Positions 45,346-56,465 of a stretch of DNA of 64,000 nucleotides are shown here, in pieces. The stretch spans positions 46,865,797 to 46,929,796 of the forward strand of contig CM049321.1 of NCBI GenBank assembly GCA_026874595.1, in the 5' to 3' direction. The position numbers were made by a program, and so were the translations under genes. The notes below the pieces were generated by a model that was not told the DNA's origin, did no database searches, and saw only the letters and a list, made by a program, of their open reading frames with translations. How positions within the stretch are numbered: position 1 is the stretch's first letter; each line of letters opens with the position of its first letter. This stretch comes from Sipunculus nudus (Eukaryota; Annelida; Sipuncula; Golfingiida; Sipunculidae).

Positions 45346-47971
45346 TATAATTATATGTTTTTATAATCTTTACACTTTTTCACAGCTCGTCGGAACATGA
45401 ATATACCTAAAACCATCCAGAGAGTCCTTTCACTACAGTAACAGAGTTGGGGCAGATACGAAACAAAACGATAAGATCATAAGGCACTCCTCATTATTAA
45501 TACCAACGGTATGTCTTTGTGGGAAAAATGATTGGCGTGTTGGAAGGATTTGCAAACACCTCCCGGTCAGAACGTTCTCTGCGTTAAGACCCATGGTCAT
45601 GGTCTTAAACCCGGGGTGATTCCGTTCCAAAGATGAGTGTGCTGTTTTGGATACTGGTGTTTGGCGTCATTCGTTATTATGGAAAGAATAACCCGAAAAT
45701 GCGTTTTATGGCTGCTTTGGTCGTACGTTCGTTAAGGGTAAAAGAGAAGCACAGAAACGTTCAGGACCAGAAAAACCGAAAACCTTTACGGCAATGTATA
45801 GAGTGTGCAAACTTTTCGGGTTCAGTGATTTCTTTTACTTTTCCGGCTATTAAAATGATAATTGGTCGAAGGTCTGACGTCTTATATTTACAAGTTTATG
45901 TTCTTCTTCTACCTATTCAGTCTGTGCATAACGGCTCTGATGAATGTTCAGAAAATTAATGATCAATAATAATTTTATTTAATTAAACTTGCAAGTTATA
46001 TATATATGTATATGTATATGTATGTGGGTGTGTCTTTTTATTAAATTAATAACAAAGCAAATTTGAGTGAAGGGAAGTGCAAGAATTTATTGATAGACAA
46101 ATTACTGAAATGTGACAGCATTAAATGTTAATGTGTAGACAAATTAAAACATATGGTAATTCTCTTTATCCAAGATTATATACTATATTTTTTCATATCC
46201 ACATAAAAATACACACTGATGATTATACATTCAATATAGTAGAGTCACAGTAAAAAAAGTTCTATATTTTTGATATACACAATGTGTCAAGTTAAAAAGA
46301 GGAACACAGTTAGAGGGGGAAAGGTTAAATGTAGCCATTATAAGGTAACACAAGTTTGTGCATATCATTAGCTGCATATTTCTGAAAAACACGAGAAAAT
46401 TAGTACACAATTATCTAAATATTACAAAAGATATAATACAATATTTGTAAAAGTGTTATTGTCATTGTACAGTCACATAAGAAATTCATTTTCAAAATGA
46501 CCGCAATGTGACCCAAACTGGTTTTAAATATAAATTGAAGACGAATTAAACAAGCACCTTTGTTTCTTTTTATCTGAAATTGTACTGGTCAGCTACACAT
46601 AATTCCAGATACTCATCACATATAAAAAATACACATTTATGCATGTTAAAATTCAATTTCTAGATGTTAAATATACCCACTGTACCAATTTGGCAGAGGA
46701 AAACAGTATATCGGGAAATTTTAAATACAGTAAACATAACATAAAAAATGTGCATGTGGAGTTTTTATGTAAGCTTAGCCAAGGAAGGACGTTTGATCCC
46801 AAGTCAATCTGTTATATATTTAACCGAGTAATTCTGGATAGCATGACAGTATGAGAGTATGCAAGTGTCTTAATATTGGTCAAGATTTAATTATGTTTCT
46901 ATAAACGTGGTATATTCATATCAAAATCACATACAAAATTATTTACAATAAATGACCAGAAAGTGATAAACAATTGCATTAAATGTAAATTCATCTACGA
47001 ATATAGTCCATGTTAATTTTATAAGAAACTATGGTCACGCATGCAATATATTAAATGCTTGTTAAATTCATGTTTCTCATTTTTTTATATACCAACTGTG
47101 CCAGTTTGAGAAAAGGAACACAGTAATATGGGGAAGTAACAAAACAAAACAAAATGAAAAGACAAGAACGTCCAATGCAAGTTTTTCAAAATGTCATTAA
47201 AATACTGATTAGACATTTATCATCATAATAATATATATATATGAAGAGAAACAAAAGATCCATCTAAATGGCCTATTGCACACATATGCTAGATACAATC
47301 CACACACCCATGGTCGTGATTAATAGCTTATTTAGCTTTTTCTGAGGAAGTTATTTTTCATATTTTTTAACTCAACTGATTTCAAATTTGTATTTAAAAA
47401 AATGCAAAGTACTATTTGCAAATTAAGACTAGACTGAGCATACTACCGGGTAACACCTCGTATTATATACTACCTCATCTATATCTTTTCCCTAGTCTTC
47501 CGTTGGAACATCGTCTTATTATTAGGATCCCTCTACATTAAGTGCCTATGCATTAAAAAATAAGGTACTCTATCTTAAAAGTTGCTACATGCAAGAACAC
47601 TTTAAGTTATAAATTCTGTGTTCATTTACTACCATAGTCCAACAGTCACCAAAACTATATATGTAACTGCTAAAGCTATTGATAAAATAGCATTTTGACT
47701 ATATTTGGCAGCAGCAAAAGACGAAGAATAATATAATTTAACACAATATAAAAACAAAGGATTGCAGCTTGAATTCAAATAATAACATTTAGAATACAAG
47801 TGCAAACAACCCCCCCCCCCCCCATCTTATCATTGTTGTAGTCCTGGACTTTTTTATCTTTATCCTTACAGCTTTGCATTCCTTGTCTAGAAGGTGCCTG
47901 GCTCTAGACATAGACTTTCGCAATATAATAGGTTCCTCCCTACGAGAGAAACATGACCTACGGGAGAAGCT
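45346..47971. other. AT-rich DNA, probable 3' flank of the receptor-tail gene
   Basis: No intact gene. A plus open frame at 45,633-45,959 (108 residues) has no recognisable motif. It contains a poly-C run at 47,811-47,823. Any 3' UTR of the minus-strand gene ending at 47,972 would lie here. Confidence 0.5.
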
Positions 47972-48030
47972 CTAAGTACGAATTTCTTGGTCCAGTGGCG
48001 TATACTCGGTACTGTTTGGTTCTATGTCAT
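47972..48030 (-). CDS. Terminal coding exon of putative receptor cytoplasmic tail (exon C)
   Basis: On the minus strand a pyrimidine-rich acceptor (TTTATTTTTATTCCAG) precedes AT|GAC ATA GAA. Read in phase 1 this gives DIEPNSTEYTPLDQEIRT and a TAG stop. The YTPL is a YxxL tyrosine motif. It is similar to the start of exon B (NIDSIGTVYIPLQ), and about 60-120 bases of upstream intron are also similar, so the two exons arose by duplication. The phase matches the exon B donor. The last intron would be about 5.6 kb and contain the gypsy-type element. Confidence 0.5.
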
Positions 48031-49284
48031 CTGGAATAAAAATAAATATTCTTAATGTGATATTTTGGCAGCACCACTAGGATATTATTCTGACAAACGC
48101 GTAGACATATTTGAGGAAAATGCTGGTTCACGGGGATGTTCTCGAAATCTATGGAACTTGGGTAATCTAAAATTTCTGGATCTACGGCAAGCAGGGATTT
48201 TAAAAAATACAATAACATTTATACATATACACACAATCTGCGATTGTTGTTGTATATATATCCAGCTACAGATTGCTGAAGTGTTAATGTATCCCTGTTT
48301 AGATGATACTTAACTCCTACACCCCTGAATATTCTTAGGTGAAATTACAAAAAAAAAAACGGTTGATTTAAATCAGAAACAAAAATATTCGTCGATGGAT
48401 ACACTGAATAATGAACAATTGCATCTCAATTTAGCAAGGAAGAATACATTAATTTGATGGAATGTTTCATTGTATTGATATGTTGTATAATTCAAAATAT
48501 GTCGGAAGATTGAGTAGAAAACATGAGTAATGCTATAGTCAAAAGGTCTTAATTAACCACAGGTTTTATTTCTTGAAATATCAAAATGGCAGACGGTTTA
48601 CCTCATTGAAAACAAAATAAAATATAGCCCTTCCCAAACACCTTAAATTATTACGGCGTTGTTTCCTTAAAGAAATTTGACCCCTTTATTATTACTCTCA
48701 GCAAGCAAATATGGTAACCTAGGAACAGATATTGAGCAGTAAATATAAACTTAAACCTGAAACAATCAAGCAGATATGTCTTTGTTTGACATTTCCGGAC
48801 AAAAGGAAAAGAAAACCCACCTAAAAGTATTAAATGTGTTATATGGAATTTTACCCCGGGATAAAAAAGAAAACATATACTCGATATTAATTCTATAAAC
48901 TCATAATGCTATGTTAATTTGGCGTAAACTCGTGCTAAAAGCGTTTGGCAAAGTGTTGGAAGATCCAAAGTATGCCTTCATATGTTGTTTCATTTGAAAT
49001 GGCTACGAACAAAAGATGGGCCTATTCTTTGGCAAACGATATAAAATTTGATGTGAAACTAACATAAATAAGGTTTTTCCCACACAAACCTGATGACTTA
49101 TGGTTAAAGCTTTGACCCGCTAACCAACAGAGGATCAGCCGGACAGAATCATGGAACACGGGCAAATGTTTACATCTACAGGCCAAAGGGCCCTTACATA
49201 ATATAATCCGGATTCGGATAAACAGTGTCAGTCATTCGGATTGACTGCTGCTGAAGAGGGCGTTAGTACTTTCCACAACGGCAA

Positions 49285-49660
49285 GGCAACCAAAGTGTTA
49301 CGCGATTCTGGTTGTTATTAACAGGAGCAAGTGAAACATGTGTATTCGGATCAGTTCACGGGACCCAACATCGCATGTCGGTTGTTTGATAGCCAGGTTA
49401 GGCGTTTTCCTACAGCCATGATTTGTGTAGATTGTCCCAATTTTGTAGCGGCTATCGAAGCGGTGGTAGTCGGAGATGTCGTTTACGACTTAACGCTAAG
49501 AAATATATCGGGAGCACGGGATCCGAATGATCCTAATCAACATACAATTCTGATCGAAATTTAGATATAGTTCGAGTCACCACTGGAAGTGACATCCGCA
49601 ATAGAAACACGTGCCGCTGTACGGAAGCGAGATCCACCGATGCAAAGTTTACATGTAGCA
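49285..49660 (+). pseudogene. Retroelement aspartic protease domain (decayed)
   Basis: The active-site motif VLRDSGC is at 49,295-49,315 with Asp at 49,304-49,306. A TAA follows (49,319-49,321), then the frame continues through VYDLTLRNISGARDPNDPN, the flap-to-C-terminal segment typical of metazoan gypsy proteases. A retroviral-type protease would cleave Gag-Pol. The stop and the missing second half of the reading frame make it non-functional. Confidence 0.65.
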
Positions 49661-49859
49661 AGTCCAGTCGATGGTGTGAGTCCGGCCGAGTTTTTAAATG
49701 CTGAAGACGGAGATCGGTCATGAGCTCCGAACTGGAAGCTTGCTTAATCTGCCGGTGGAACTGATAGCACTTTCCAGGTTAAAGATGATTTTAACCAGAA
49801 TTGCGCGAGATAAACGCGGTGTTCCCGATTGATCTGGATCAGCGATATTGGTTCCCCAG

Positions 49860-50740
49860 TTATTACGGCCTTATATAATGAAGATGGGTCACAAGGCGAA
49901 TATGGCGGGCCATCAGGGCGTAAATCGACCACATGTACGCGTTAGAGCCCATATACCAGCGTTCTGAAAGTCGTGTCCCATATGTCAGAAAACTACACCA
50001 AAAGGCGGAGTGCCGGAGGCCAAGTTAGGAAAGATGTCCCTGATGGAGGAAACCTTAGCGTAGGATCCCCATGGATCTAGTCGGACCGGTCCTTCCCGCG
50101 TCCCACAATGGCCATTGGTCATGGATTCTGCTACGAGTTATCCAGCCAAAAAGAAAATAGCAACCGAGAATGTAGCCGACGCATCAGTCGATGTCTATGC
50201 AGGAGTAGGTGTTTCATCGGAGGTACTCATGGACAAGGGATGTCAGTTCACCTTTAAAGTCATGAGAGAAGTTAGTCGTGTGCTTTTGGTTAAGCAACTT
50301 TCTACCACACCATATCACCTGGTGTGCATCAGGATGATGGAAAGATTTAACAGCAAATGAAACAGACGTTGAAGTGTATGTGCCCGGAGAAACCACGAGA
50401 ATGGAAACGTTATCTAAGCGACATGCTCTTTACCTATAGGGAGACACCACATGAAAGCATAGATTTCTCTCCTTTTGAGTTGCTCTGTAGACGTTTTGTA
50501 ACAGGTCCCATGCGAGATCTGTGCGATCTGTGTAACAAACGCGACGGGGATGCCCAAACAAAGACTTCATATCAATACGTGCCAGATCCATAGGGCAAGC
50601 TAAGCAATACTTGCGCGTTGGCTCGCGAAGCACTGGGCAAATCTGCATGTAAATACAAACAGATCTACAACGTAGGTAAACGCACCCTCAGATTCGAAGT
50701 CGGCGATTAAGTGTTACAGCTTTTCCCGACGGATAGAAAC
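49860..50740 (+). pseudogene. Retroelement integrase (decayed)
   Basis: An HHCC zinc finger is visible (His 49,890, His about 49,911, CPIC at 49,974-49,985). In the catalytic core the second Asp lies in LMDKGCQFT (codon 50,232) and Glu in MMERFN (codon 50,340), giving the D-x35-E spacing. The first Asp sits in an out-of-frame MDLVGP segment near 50,071. A C-terminal segment with YRETPHESIDFSPFELL and later RFEVGD follows. TGA and TAG codons and frame changes inactivate it. Integrase would insert the cDNA. Confidence 0.8.
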
Positions 50741-50767
50741 AAAATCTGGCAGGTTCCGATGAAAAAA

Positions 50768-51660
50768 CTGCATTTGTAACGCCTGACGGACATTACCAGT
50801 TCAGGCTTTTGCCATGCGGTTTAGAGATTGAAGGCGTTGTGTTTACACGCATCATGCGAAAATTGTTACGCAATATGCCAAACGTGTTATACGCACAAAG
50901 CATCTTGGGACGAACACGTAAGAAAGCTCAATGAAATGCTAGCAACCTTGCGGCAAAATTAGCTAAGACGTTTTTAGTATCCTGCAGGCTTGAATTTTTG
51001 GGCCTTGTAGGCACCGGATATTTAGCAACCAACCCTACTCTGCTCAAGAAAATACAGGGCCCAGAAAGACCGAAAAACCGAGAAAAACTAGCGAGCCTTT
51101 CTAGGCATAATCAGTTATTACTGGAAGTTGGTGCCGAACTATGCCGAGACAGTCATTCCTTTAAACGACCTTTCGCGGAAAGGTCAGCCTAATAAATTGG
51201 ATTGGAAAGAGATCCATGAGAAACCTTATGCCACTAAAACTAAGCTAGCTGATCTGCCATACCGATACTACCGGAGTACCGGTACTACCGGTTCTACTTG
51301 AAATGCGACGCGTCGGATGTCGGAGTTGAAAGAATCCTGATGATGCAAGATGATGCATCCGATAGCGTATGTAAGTGGAAAGTTACTGGCTAAAGAAGGA
51401 AACTGCTCTGCCATGGAGAGAAGGTTTAGCAATGGTTTGTGTAGTTCAGAAATTTGCGATGTACTTTTCGTGTAGACCCTTCACGAAACAGAAAGACCAA
51501 TAGCCCCTTTAGAGTATTTGCAAGGCTAAATGTGTAAACAAGAGGGTAATCATATGGGCGTTAGAAAGTTCAGATATGATATACAGGTTGTCTCTAGCAA
51601 GCTAAATCATGAATCAAACTTCTTAAGTATATTACAAGATATTGTGTATCTTTGGTAAGA
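50768..51660 (+). pseudogene. Retroelement reverse transcriptase end and RNase H (decayed)
   Basis: RT palm motifs begin at FVTPDGHYQFRLLPCGL (about 50,773). The YxDD box is replaced (YAQS), so catalysis is lost. WDEH and KLNEMLATL follow in another frame, then the thumb motif FLGLVG (near 50,994). RNase H is seen as CDASDVGVE (about 51,302), an out-of-frame HPIAYVSGKLL-like segment and an AMERE-like Glu, ending with a decayed NHE...FLS tail near 51,630. The fingers region of RT upstream is missing. Confidence 0.7.
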
Positions 51661-53000
51661 GAGACCCTGTATATGTATATATGATTGGTTATTGATATAA
51701 TGTTTTCACCTAGTATGTAGTGGATCGGTACTGTGTATCGAGAAAATATTATTTATTTTCTTTTCTTTGGGGGGGGGGTGATCACCAGAGTACTATGACG
51801 TTTTTATTTACTATTTATAGAATTTCACAATTAAGTAAAGATAGTATAACCAGATAATTGTTTCTTTAAATTGTTTTATACAAATATGCAGTGTCAGGTA
51901 TCGATGTCAGCGTGGGAACGTAGGTTTAAGGAATCCTGGTGTTTTATTTGATGTTGATTTCAGGTAAGTCGTAATTGTGTGAGAATTGTTTCCTGCCATT
52001 TTATCAACGTTAGTCTAGACGGTTTCCTGTAATATCATTGTTTACTGTATACCTGCAATATACAGGCAATAAACCTGTAACATAATTTTCTCCTATTTTT
52101 GTCTCTAGAGGCGTGCCCATATTCATATTCGTAGGACCTAGGAGATTCCTAAGGCCAATCTCCTAGGTCAGCGAGCTATATGATGGGCTCTGGTTCAGAG
52201 GAGGGTCTGTGATTATCAGTGAACGATTGCCAGAGGGACGCTTATCTGGTGTATTTTATCACTGAGTATGCGGGCGACCAACGTTATCTCAGAAACGGGT
52301 TTCCGTGATATATTTTTAGATGTATTTGTAAATAGCCGACGTTTATTTGCCGTTCCTGAGCCATATGTATGACCAGAAGACGATAGGTACTCAGATCGTT
52401 ATGAATGGTGCCTTAATGTGTTGGGTGTGGTGGCCTATTTGAGTAGGGGAGTTGGATTTATCCAGGAGGATACTACTATGACAGACATTGACTAAGTGAT
52501 CTTATAGTTAAGGCTGTCAGCCTATCTATCAATGATTCAGAGAAGTGAGCACCTTAAGGATAGAGACCGTGTCAAGCCAGTGATTTGTTTTACGACTAGA
52601 ATCGCTTATGTATCATGTGTACTGTAGAAAAAACAACATGCCTCGAGAAGTACATTCCTAAGAAACGTGCGCGACGATCATGTAAAAACCGGCCTTGGTG
52701 CTAGGTGAACATTCTGTGTACGCTGCTTTCAGGATTTTGCCATATTTAATGGCGAGTGCGAGTTTCAGGTTTTATCAGGACTCTGTGCAATTGTGTAATT
52801 ATATGGACTAAATTGACGTTTTTACCATGTGGGTGGAAAGCCTCTCAGAGAACTGTAAGTTCGTTTTTATTATATTTTTTATTGTTTATGTTACACCCGT
52901 CTTTCTCTTTTTTTTAGTATATAATTGAGCTTAAGTCTGTTTAACCCACCGTTTAAAATAACCTGGAAATTCAAATCCTCGGGGGTGTGACCCTTACAAG
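51661..53000. other. Possible 3' region/LTR of the retroelement, no gene
   Basis: It starts after the RNase H remnant; G10 then TGATCACC at about 51,770-51,787 may mark the polypurine tract and LTR start. No paired copy was seen upstream of 49.2 kb, so this stays tentative. Confidence 0.3.
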
Positions 53001-53420
53001 CGAAAGTGCTGTCGAATTACAGACCCATATAATAACCAATACGGCAGCCACAGAACAATCGCTAATTTTCTTTAGAGCGCAGTATTTCATAAAGACCTAT
53101 GTTCGACCTTTCTAAAATTAAACAGATGATTGGTGCCTGTAACGGCGCCTTCTCTATCTAATTACAGACCTGCCTAGATTTAAGTATGGCCGCATGAGCA
53201 TAACGTTTAATCTCAGAGGAACATATAAAAGAATATTGACACCCATGAGGCTATATGTGCATTCCAATTTCAGACGATATTGTCCAAATCTTCTAGTTAA
53301 GAATATATTTGAGACAAAATTTTGCAAATCTCTCTTTATCTTATGTTAACAGAATAGATGATTTGTTCTTAACTCTATGTTTTCAGCAATTATCTGAACG
53401 GCTAAGTATAATTGACCTCC
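53000..53420. repeat. Dispersed repeat, paralogous to 57,130-57,470
   Basis: Both contain CTGTCGAATTACAGACCCAT, GGCAGCCACAGAA, AGACTATGTT/AGACCTATGTT and a shared downstream TTTTCTTTGGAGA/TTTTCTTTAGAG phrase. Confidence 0.6.
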
Positions 53421-53617
53421 AAAGCAATACTTAGTTGGTTATGGACATTTTTGTTACAATTTGTCTTCAAGAGTTATTAGTGGGGCATGAATTTGAGGAA
53501 TGAGTACACACATATAAATCTGAGTAAATATAATTCAGGTCAGCATAAATATATAAAACTAGGAATAAAACCAGTTGAGGGAGACCAGTATACTGTATAA
53601 GTAAACAATGTTCTTAC

Positions 53618-53761
53618 TATCGGCGGTTCCTCCTTGGATAGAATATTCGTTCGGTTCCCCCACTGATTGGCGGTCTGTTGTGTCTGACTGAACGTCCAAG
53701 GCTAAGTGGGAAGTCCTCGGTTGAAGTGGGATATATACGGTTCCGATCGAATCTATGTTAT
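53618..53761 (-). CDS. Internal coding exon of putative receptor cytoplasmic tail (exon B)
   Basis: The minus-strand acceptor TTTTCTGTTCAAG is followed by AT|AAC ATA; the donor is GAT A|GTAAGAAC at 53,617. The exon is 144 bp, phase 1 on both sides, giving 48 codons without a stop. It carries VYIPL (YxxL) and NEYSIQ (YxxQ, a STAT3-type consensus). It is homologous at its 5' end to exon C. Both the splice signals and the exact phase match to neighbours support a real exon; the protein family is unidentified. Confidence 0.55.
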
Positions 53762-54386
53762 CTTGAACAGAAAATATTAAACAATATTTTGAATGCACCA
53801 CTAATATATTATTCTGACACAAGCTAACACATATATCCGGGAAATACTGTTCTCAATATCCGGGAAAAGGGTGTTCTCAATATTTATAGGCTTTGGATTA
53901 TCTAGAAAAAACAATCGAAGACAATGAAAATTATCAGAAACAGTATATAGAAACAAACTTCACTTCAGTGTGATTTATTTCTAATTCTACGGCATGCATT
54001 GAATCTAAAAAAATAAATATCATTAAAACAGTTACACACAATATGAGACTGTTGTGTTTTAAATGACATTTCCAAAAAGATTGGAGGAATGTTCTACATT
54101 TATTAGAACAGGTTACCTAAAATATAAAACATCTAAATTTTATTACATATTAAAACTTAAATATTTTCATCAAGTTCGTACACTATTTTGATAAAATAAT
54201 TTGACTCTTTTATTCTGATGTTAGAAAAATGCATATAAAAAACGGATTAAATTTTTGTCTTGAATCCAGTCTTTACCGTAAATGTGTATTGTATGCTTCT
54301 TTCACAAATCATGGTTGTAGTAAGAGGTGCAGTTTTTATTTTTCTATGAGCGTTAAGTAACTAAAATTTATTATTTAACACTTTAC

Positions 54387-54542
54387 CTCCTGAGTCACGC
54401 GGGCTCCGAAGCAGATGCATGTATGCGGTTTTGTCTGAGCTTGTTTCAAAATAGTCCTCCATATCGGATGATGGATAACCGGTCTGCAAGGGAGCCTCCT
54501 CAACATCAGATCTTTGTAGAGCCATCTGTTTCTGTAGGGCAT
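54387..54542 (-). CDS. Internal coding exon of putative receptor cytoplasmic tail (exon A)
   Basis: Acceptor TATTATTGTTGTAG then AT|GCC CTA; donor GGA G|GTAAAG at 54,386. 156 bp, 52 codons, phase 1 at both ends, so it joins exon B in frame. The content is polar and acidic, with EDYFETSSD and AYMHLL (YxxL). Upstream exons (extracellular and membrane parts) were not found to the right; they may be hidden beyond the LINE insertions or outside the window. Confidence 0.55.
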
Positions 54543-55498
54543 CTACAACAATAATACACATTTCATAACTGTACAGTGGTTTCAAGGAATATCCATCCAA
54601 AACAGTCCAAACTAATTGTCAATATCTAGAGAAAACCTTTCCTTGGGATATAGAATAAACGAGTTTGCGAGTAAACATGTGTTTTTATTTTTTAATATTC
54701 TTTTGCATTTATACAGACTGCTTAAGAGATAGACAGTAAAGTAAAATATTCCAAATAGCTGCAGAAAAAAATGTGAATAATTGCATGGGCCCCCAATTAG
54801 CCTTCTCAGAGGAATTGAAACGGCCAGAAGAAACCTTTTATCTATTCATTGGTTATATATATTACTTTCAGCAGATATGTGTAATAGGAAACAACGAAAA
54901 TATATTGAAGGTCAGACCAATTGTACTAGTGAGTCGTTACAAACTGCCGAACATGCTAACAAAGCAGGAATACCTAAGTATAATTAGTATTTCTTTGTTT
55001 TTCATCAAAATATATTAAGCAGGAATTTTACAAATGTTTGATGTGATTACTTGGCTTGTACAAGTGTGATTATTGTGTTCTTAAGGTGACATGAAAAATT
55101 CACATCAAATAATATTTCTTGTTTTCCAGTCAGTCCTACCTAGACCTCAATTATTACTAATACATGTATAATTAAACATGCTTTTTTAATACTTCTAGCA
55201 AATTTGATGCTGACAATGGCACGAAACATTCTTGTCCCATACAATGGTCCTGTATTTCTCCTTGGTGCAGAGAGTAAAATGCCCACTGAAAGGTTTACGG
55301 CTCTATAATTAATCTCCCAACCCCATTTAAATGCATTGCCTCTCATATATTGCGAGCTAAACCCGGGCTCTGTCATCTAGATTTTGCAAGGAGAAGTTAA
55401 TTCAAACTCAGAGATATGTTACAACCGTTAAATGCCTATTGAAAGTTAATATTTATGGTTGTGTGAATAAATAATCATTAATAGTTGCACATAAACAT
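54543..55498. other. Intronic or intergenic DNA, no gene supported
   Basis: A minus open frame at 55,140-55,376 follows an AG-like junction but reads as a repeat without recognisable motif or donor. Confidence 0.45.
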
Positions 55499-56182
55499 TT
55501 GTTAAGAGAAATTGGTTTACTTAGGCTTTACATTGGCTCTCATCAAATTACACCATCATCGAAAGTAAGAAATATTGGTGTCATTTTTTATTCACATGCA
55601 ACTATGGAAGCCCATGTAATGGCAGTCTGCAAGGTTTCATATATACATATTCGTAATATCAGTAAAATAAGAAAGTTTGTTAACAGAGAGTCTTTGGAGC
55701 AAATAGTTCATTCTTTTATTACTTCTTAATTAGATTATTGCAATGCACTCTTGTGTGGAACTCCCTCATCATTAACAAATCGACTGCAAAGTATACAAAA
55801 TGCTGCGGCGAGGATTATTACGGGTGCTTCGAAATCAGATCATATTACACCAATTTTGTATTCTCTGCATTGGCTGTCCGTTTTGCAAAGGGTAAAATTC
55901 AAAATGTTAATTCTTGTGTATAAGACAATAAATAATTTGGCATCTCTTTACCTGCAAGAGCTTATTCACAGTTATACTCCATTAAGAAGCCTTCGGTCAG
56001 CAGCTAAAAACTTACTGGTCGTGCCTTTTACCATATCGTCCTGTGTACAAAATTCGGCATTCAGTGTTGTTGGCATGAAACTGTCGAATGACCTACCATA
56101 TACTCTAAGAGAAGCCACCAGTCTCTCAGAATTAAAAAGTAAATTGAAAACATATTTTTTCATGGAATATTTTTATGCCTAG
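55499..56182 (+). pseudogene. 3' end of a CR1/L2-like LINE ORF2
   Basis: The C-terminal part of a non-LTR reverse transcriptase polyprotein. A VRNIGVIFYSHATMEAHV segment is followed by IHSFITS, a stop (TAA 55,727-55,729), then LDYCNALLCG in the same frame, NRLQSIQNAAARII, HITPILYSLHWLSV and a tail ending with LKTYFF. These are standard landmarks of the region after the RT core in CR1/L2/Rex elements. One nonsense codon and 5' truncation make it dead. Confidence 0.8.
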
Positions 56183-56465
56183 TCATTTTGTACGATATTT
56201 TATACTATTGATAGTGAAATGTTTGAACATTTTAGTCGAATTATGGAAGTTTAACAGATAATTAAACTTTTGACTTTTAAATGTCTTATTTAATACTGTA
56301 AGCTTCTGAATGTAATATTTTAAGTAAATTGGACTTTAATTTCATATTCTTACAATAGTATGTTTAATGTTTGCTGATTGTATTCTAGTTATGTAATAGC
56401 TTTTTCGAGCATGTACCATTATGGATATTACGCTTTATACAATAAAATATTATTATTATTAATAT
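56183..56465 (+). mobile_element. 3' UTR and (ATT)n tail of the CR1/L2-like LINE
   Basis: A non-coding stretch after the ORF, ending in AATAAAATATTATTATTATT, the short tandem 3' tail typical of CR1/L2-type elements. Confidence 0.65.

Larger units (their letters stand above)
49285..51660 (+). mobile_element. Dead Ty3/gypsy-type retroelement with PR-IN-RT-RH order
   Basis: Four pol domains occur in the order protease, integrase, reverse transcriptase, RNase H, all on the plus strand, with only about 300 bp between protease and the integrase zinc finger. Sequence style is Ty3/gypsy, but the order is that of Ty1/copia, as described for Gmr1-like elements. Multiple stops and frame changes make it inactive. 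No gag and no matching LTR pair were found; a G-run followed by TG at about 51,770-51,781 could be the polypurine tract and a 3' LTR start. It lies antisense inside an intron of the receptor-tail gene. Confidence 0.75.

Noticed and set aside
45633-45959. 108-residue plus-strand open frame starting MSVLFWILVFGVIRYYG
   Set aside because: No recognisable domain, no splice partners and no neighbouring exons; could be chance.
55140-55376. Minus-strand frame that might be another receptor-tail exon
   Set aside because: The AG junction would need a phase that gives an early stop (phase 1 reads into TAG), and no donor follows.
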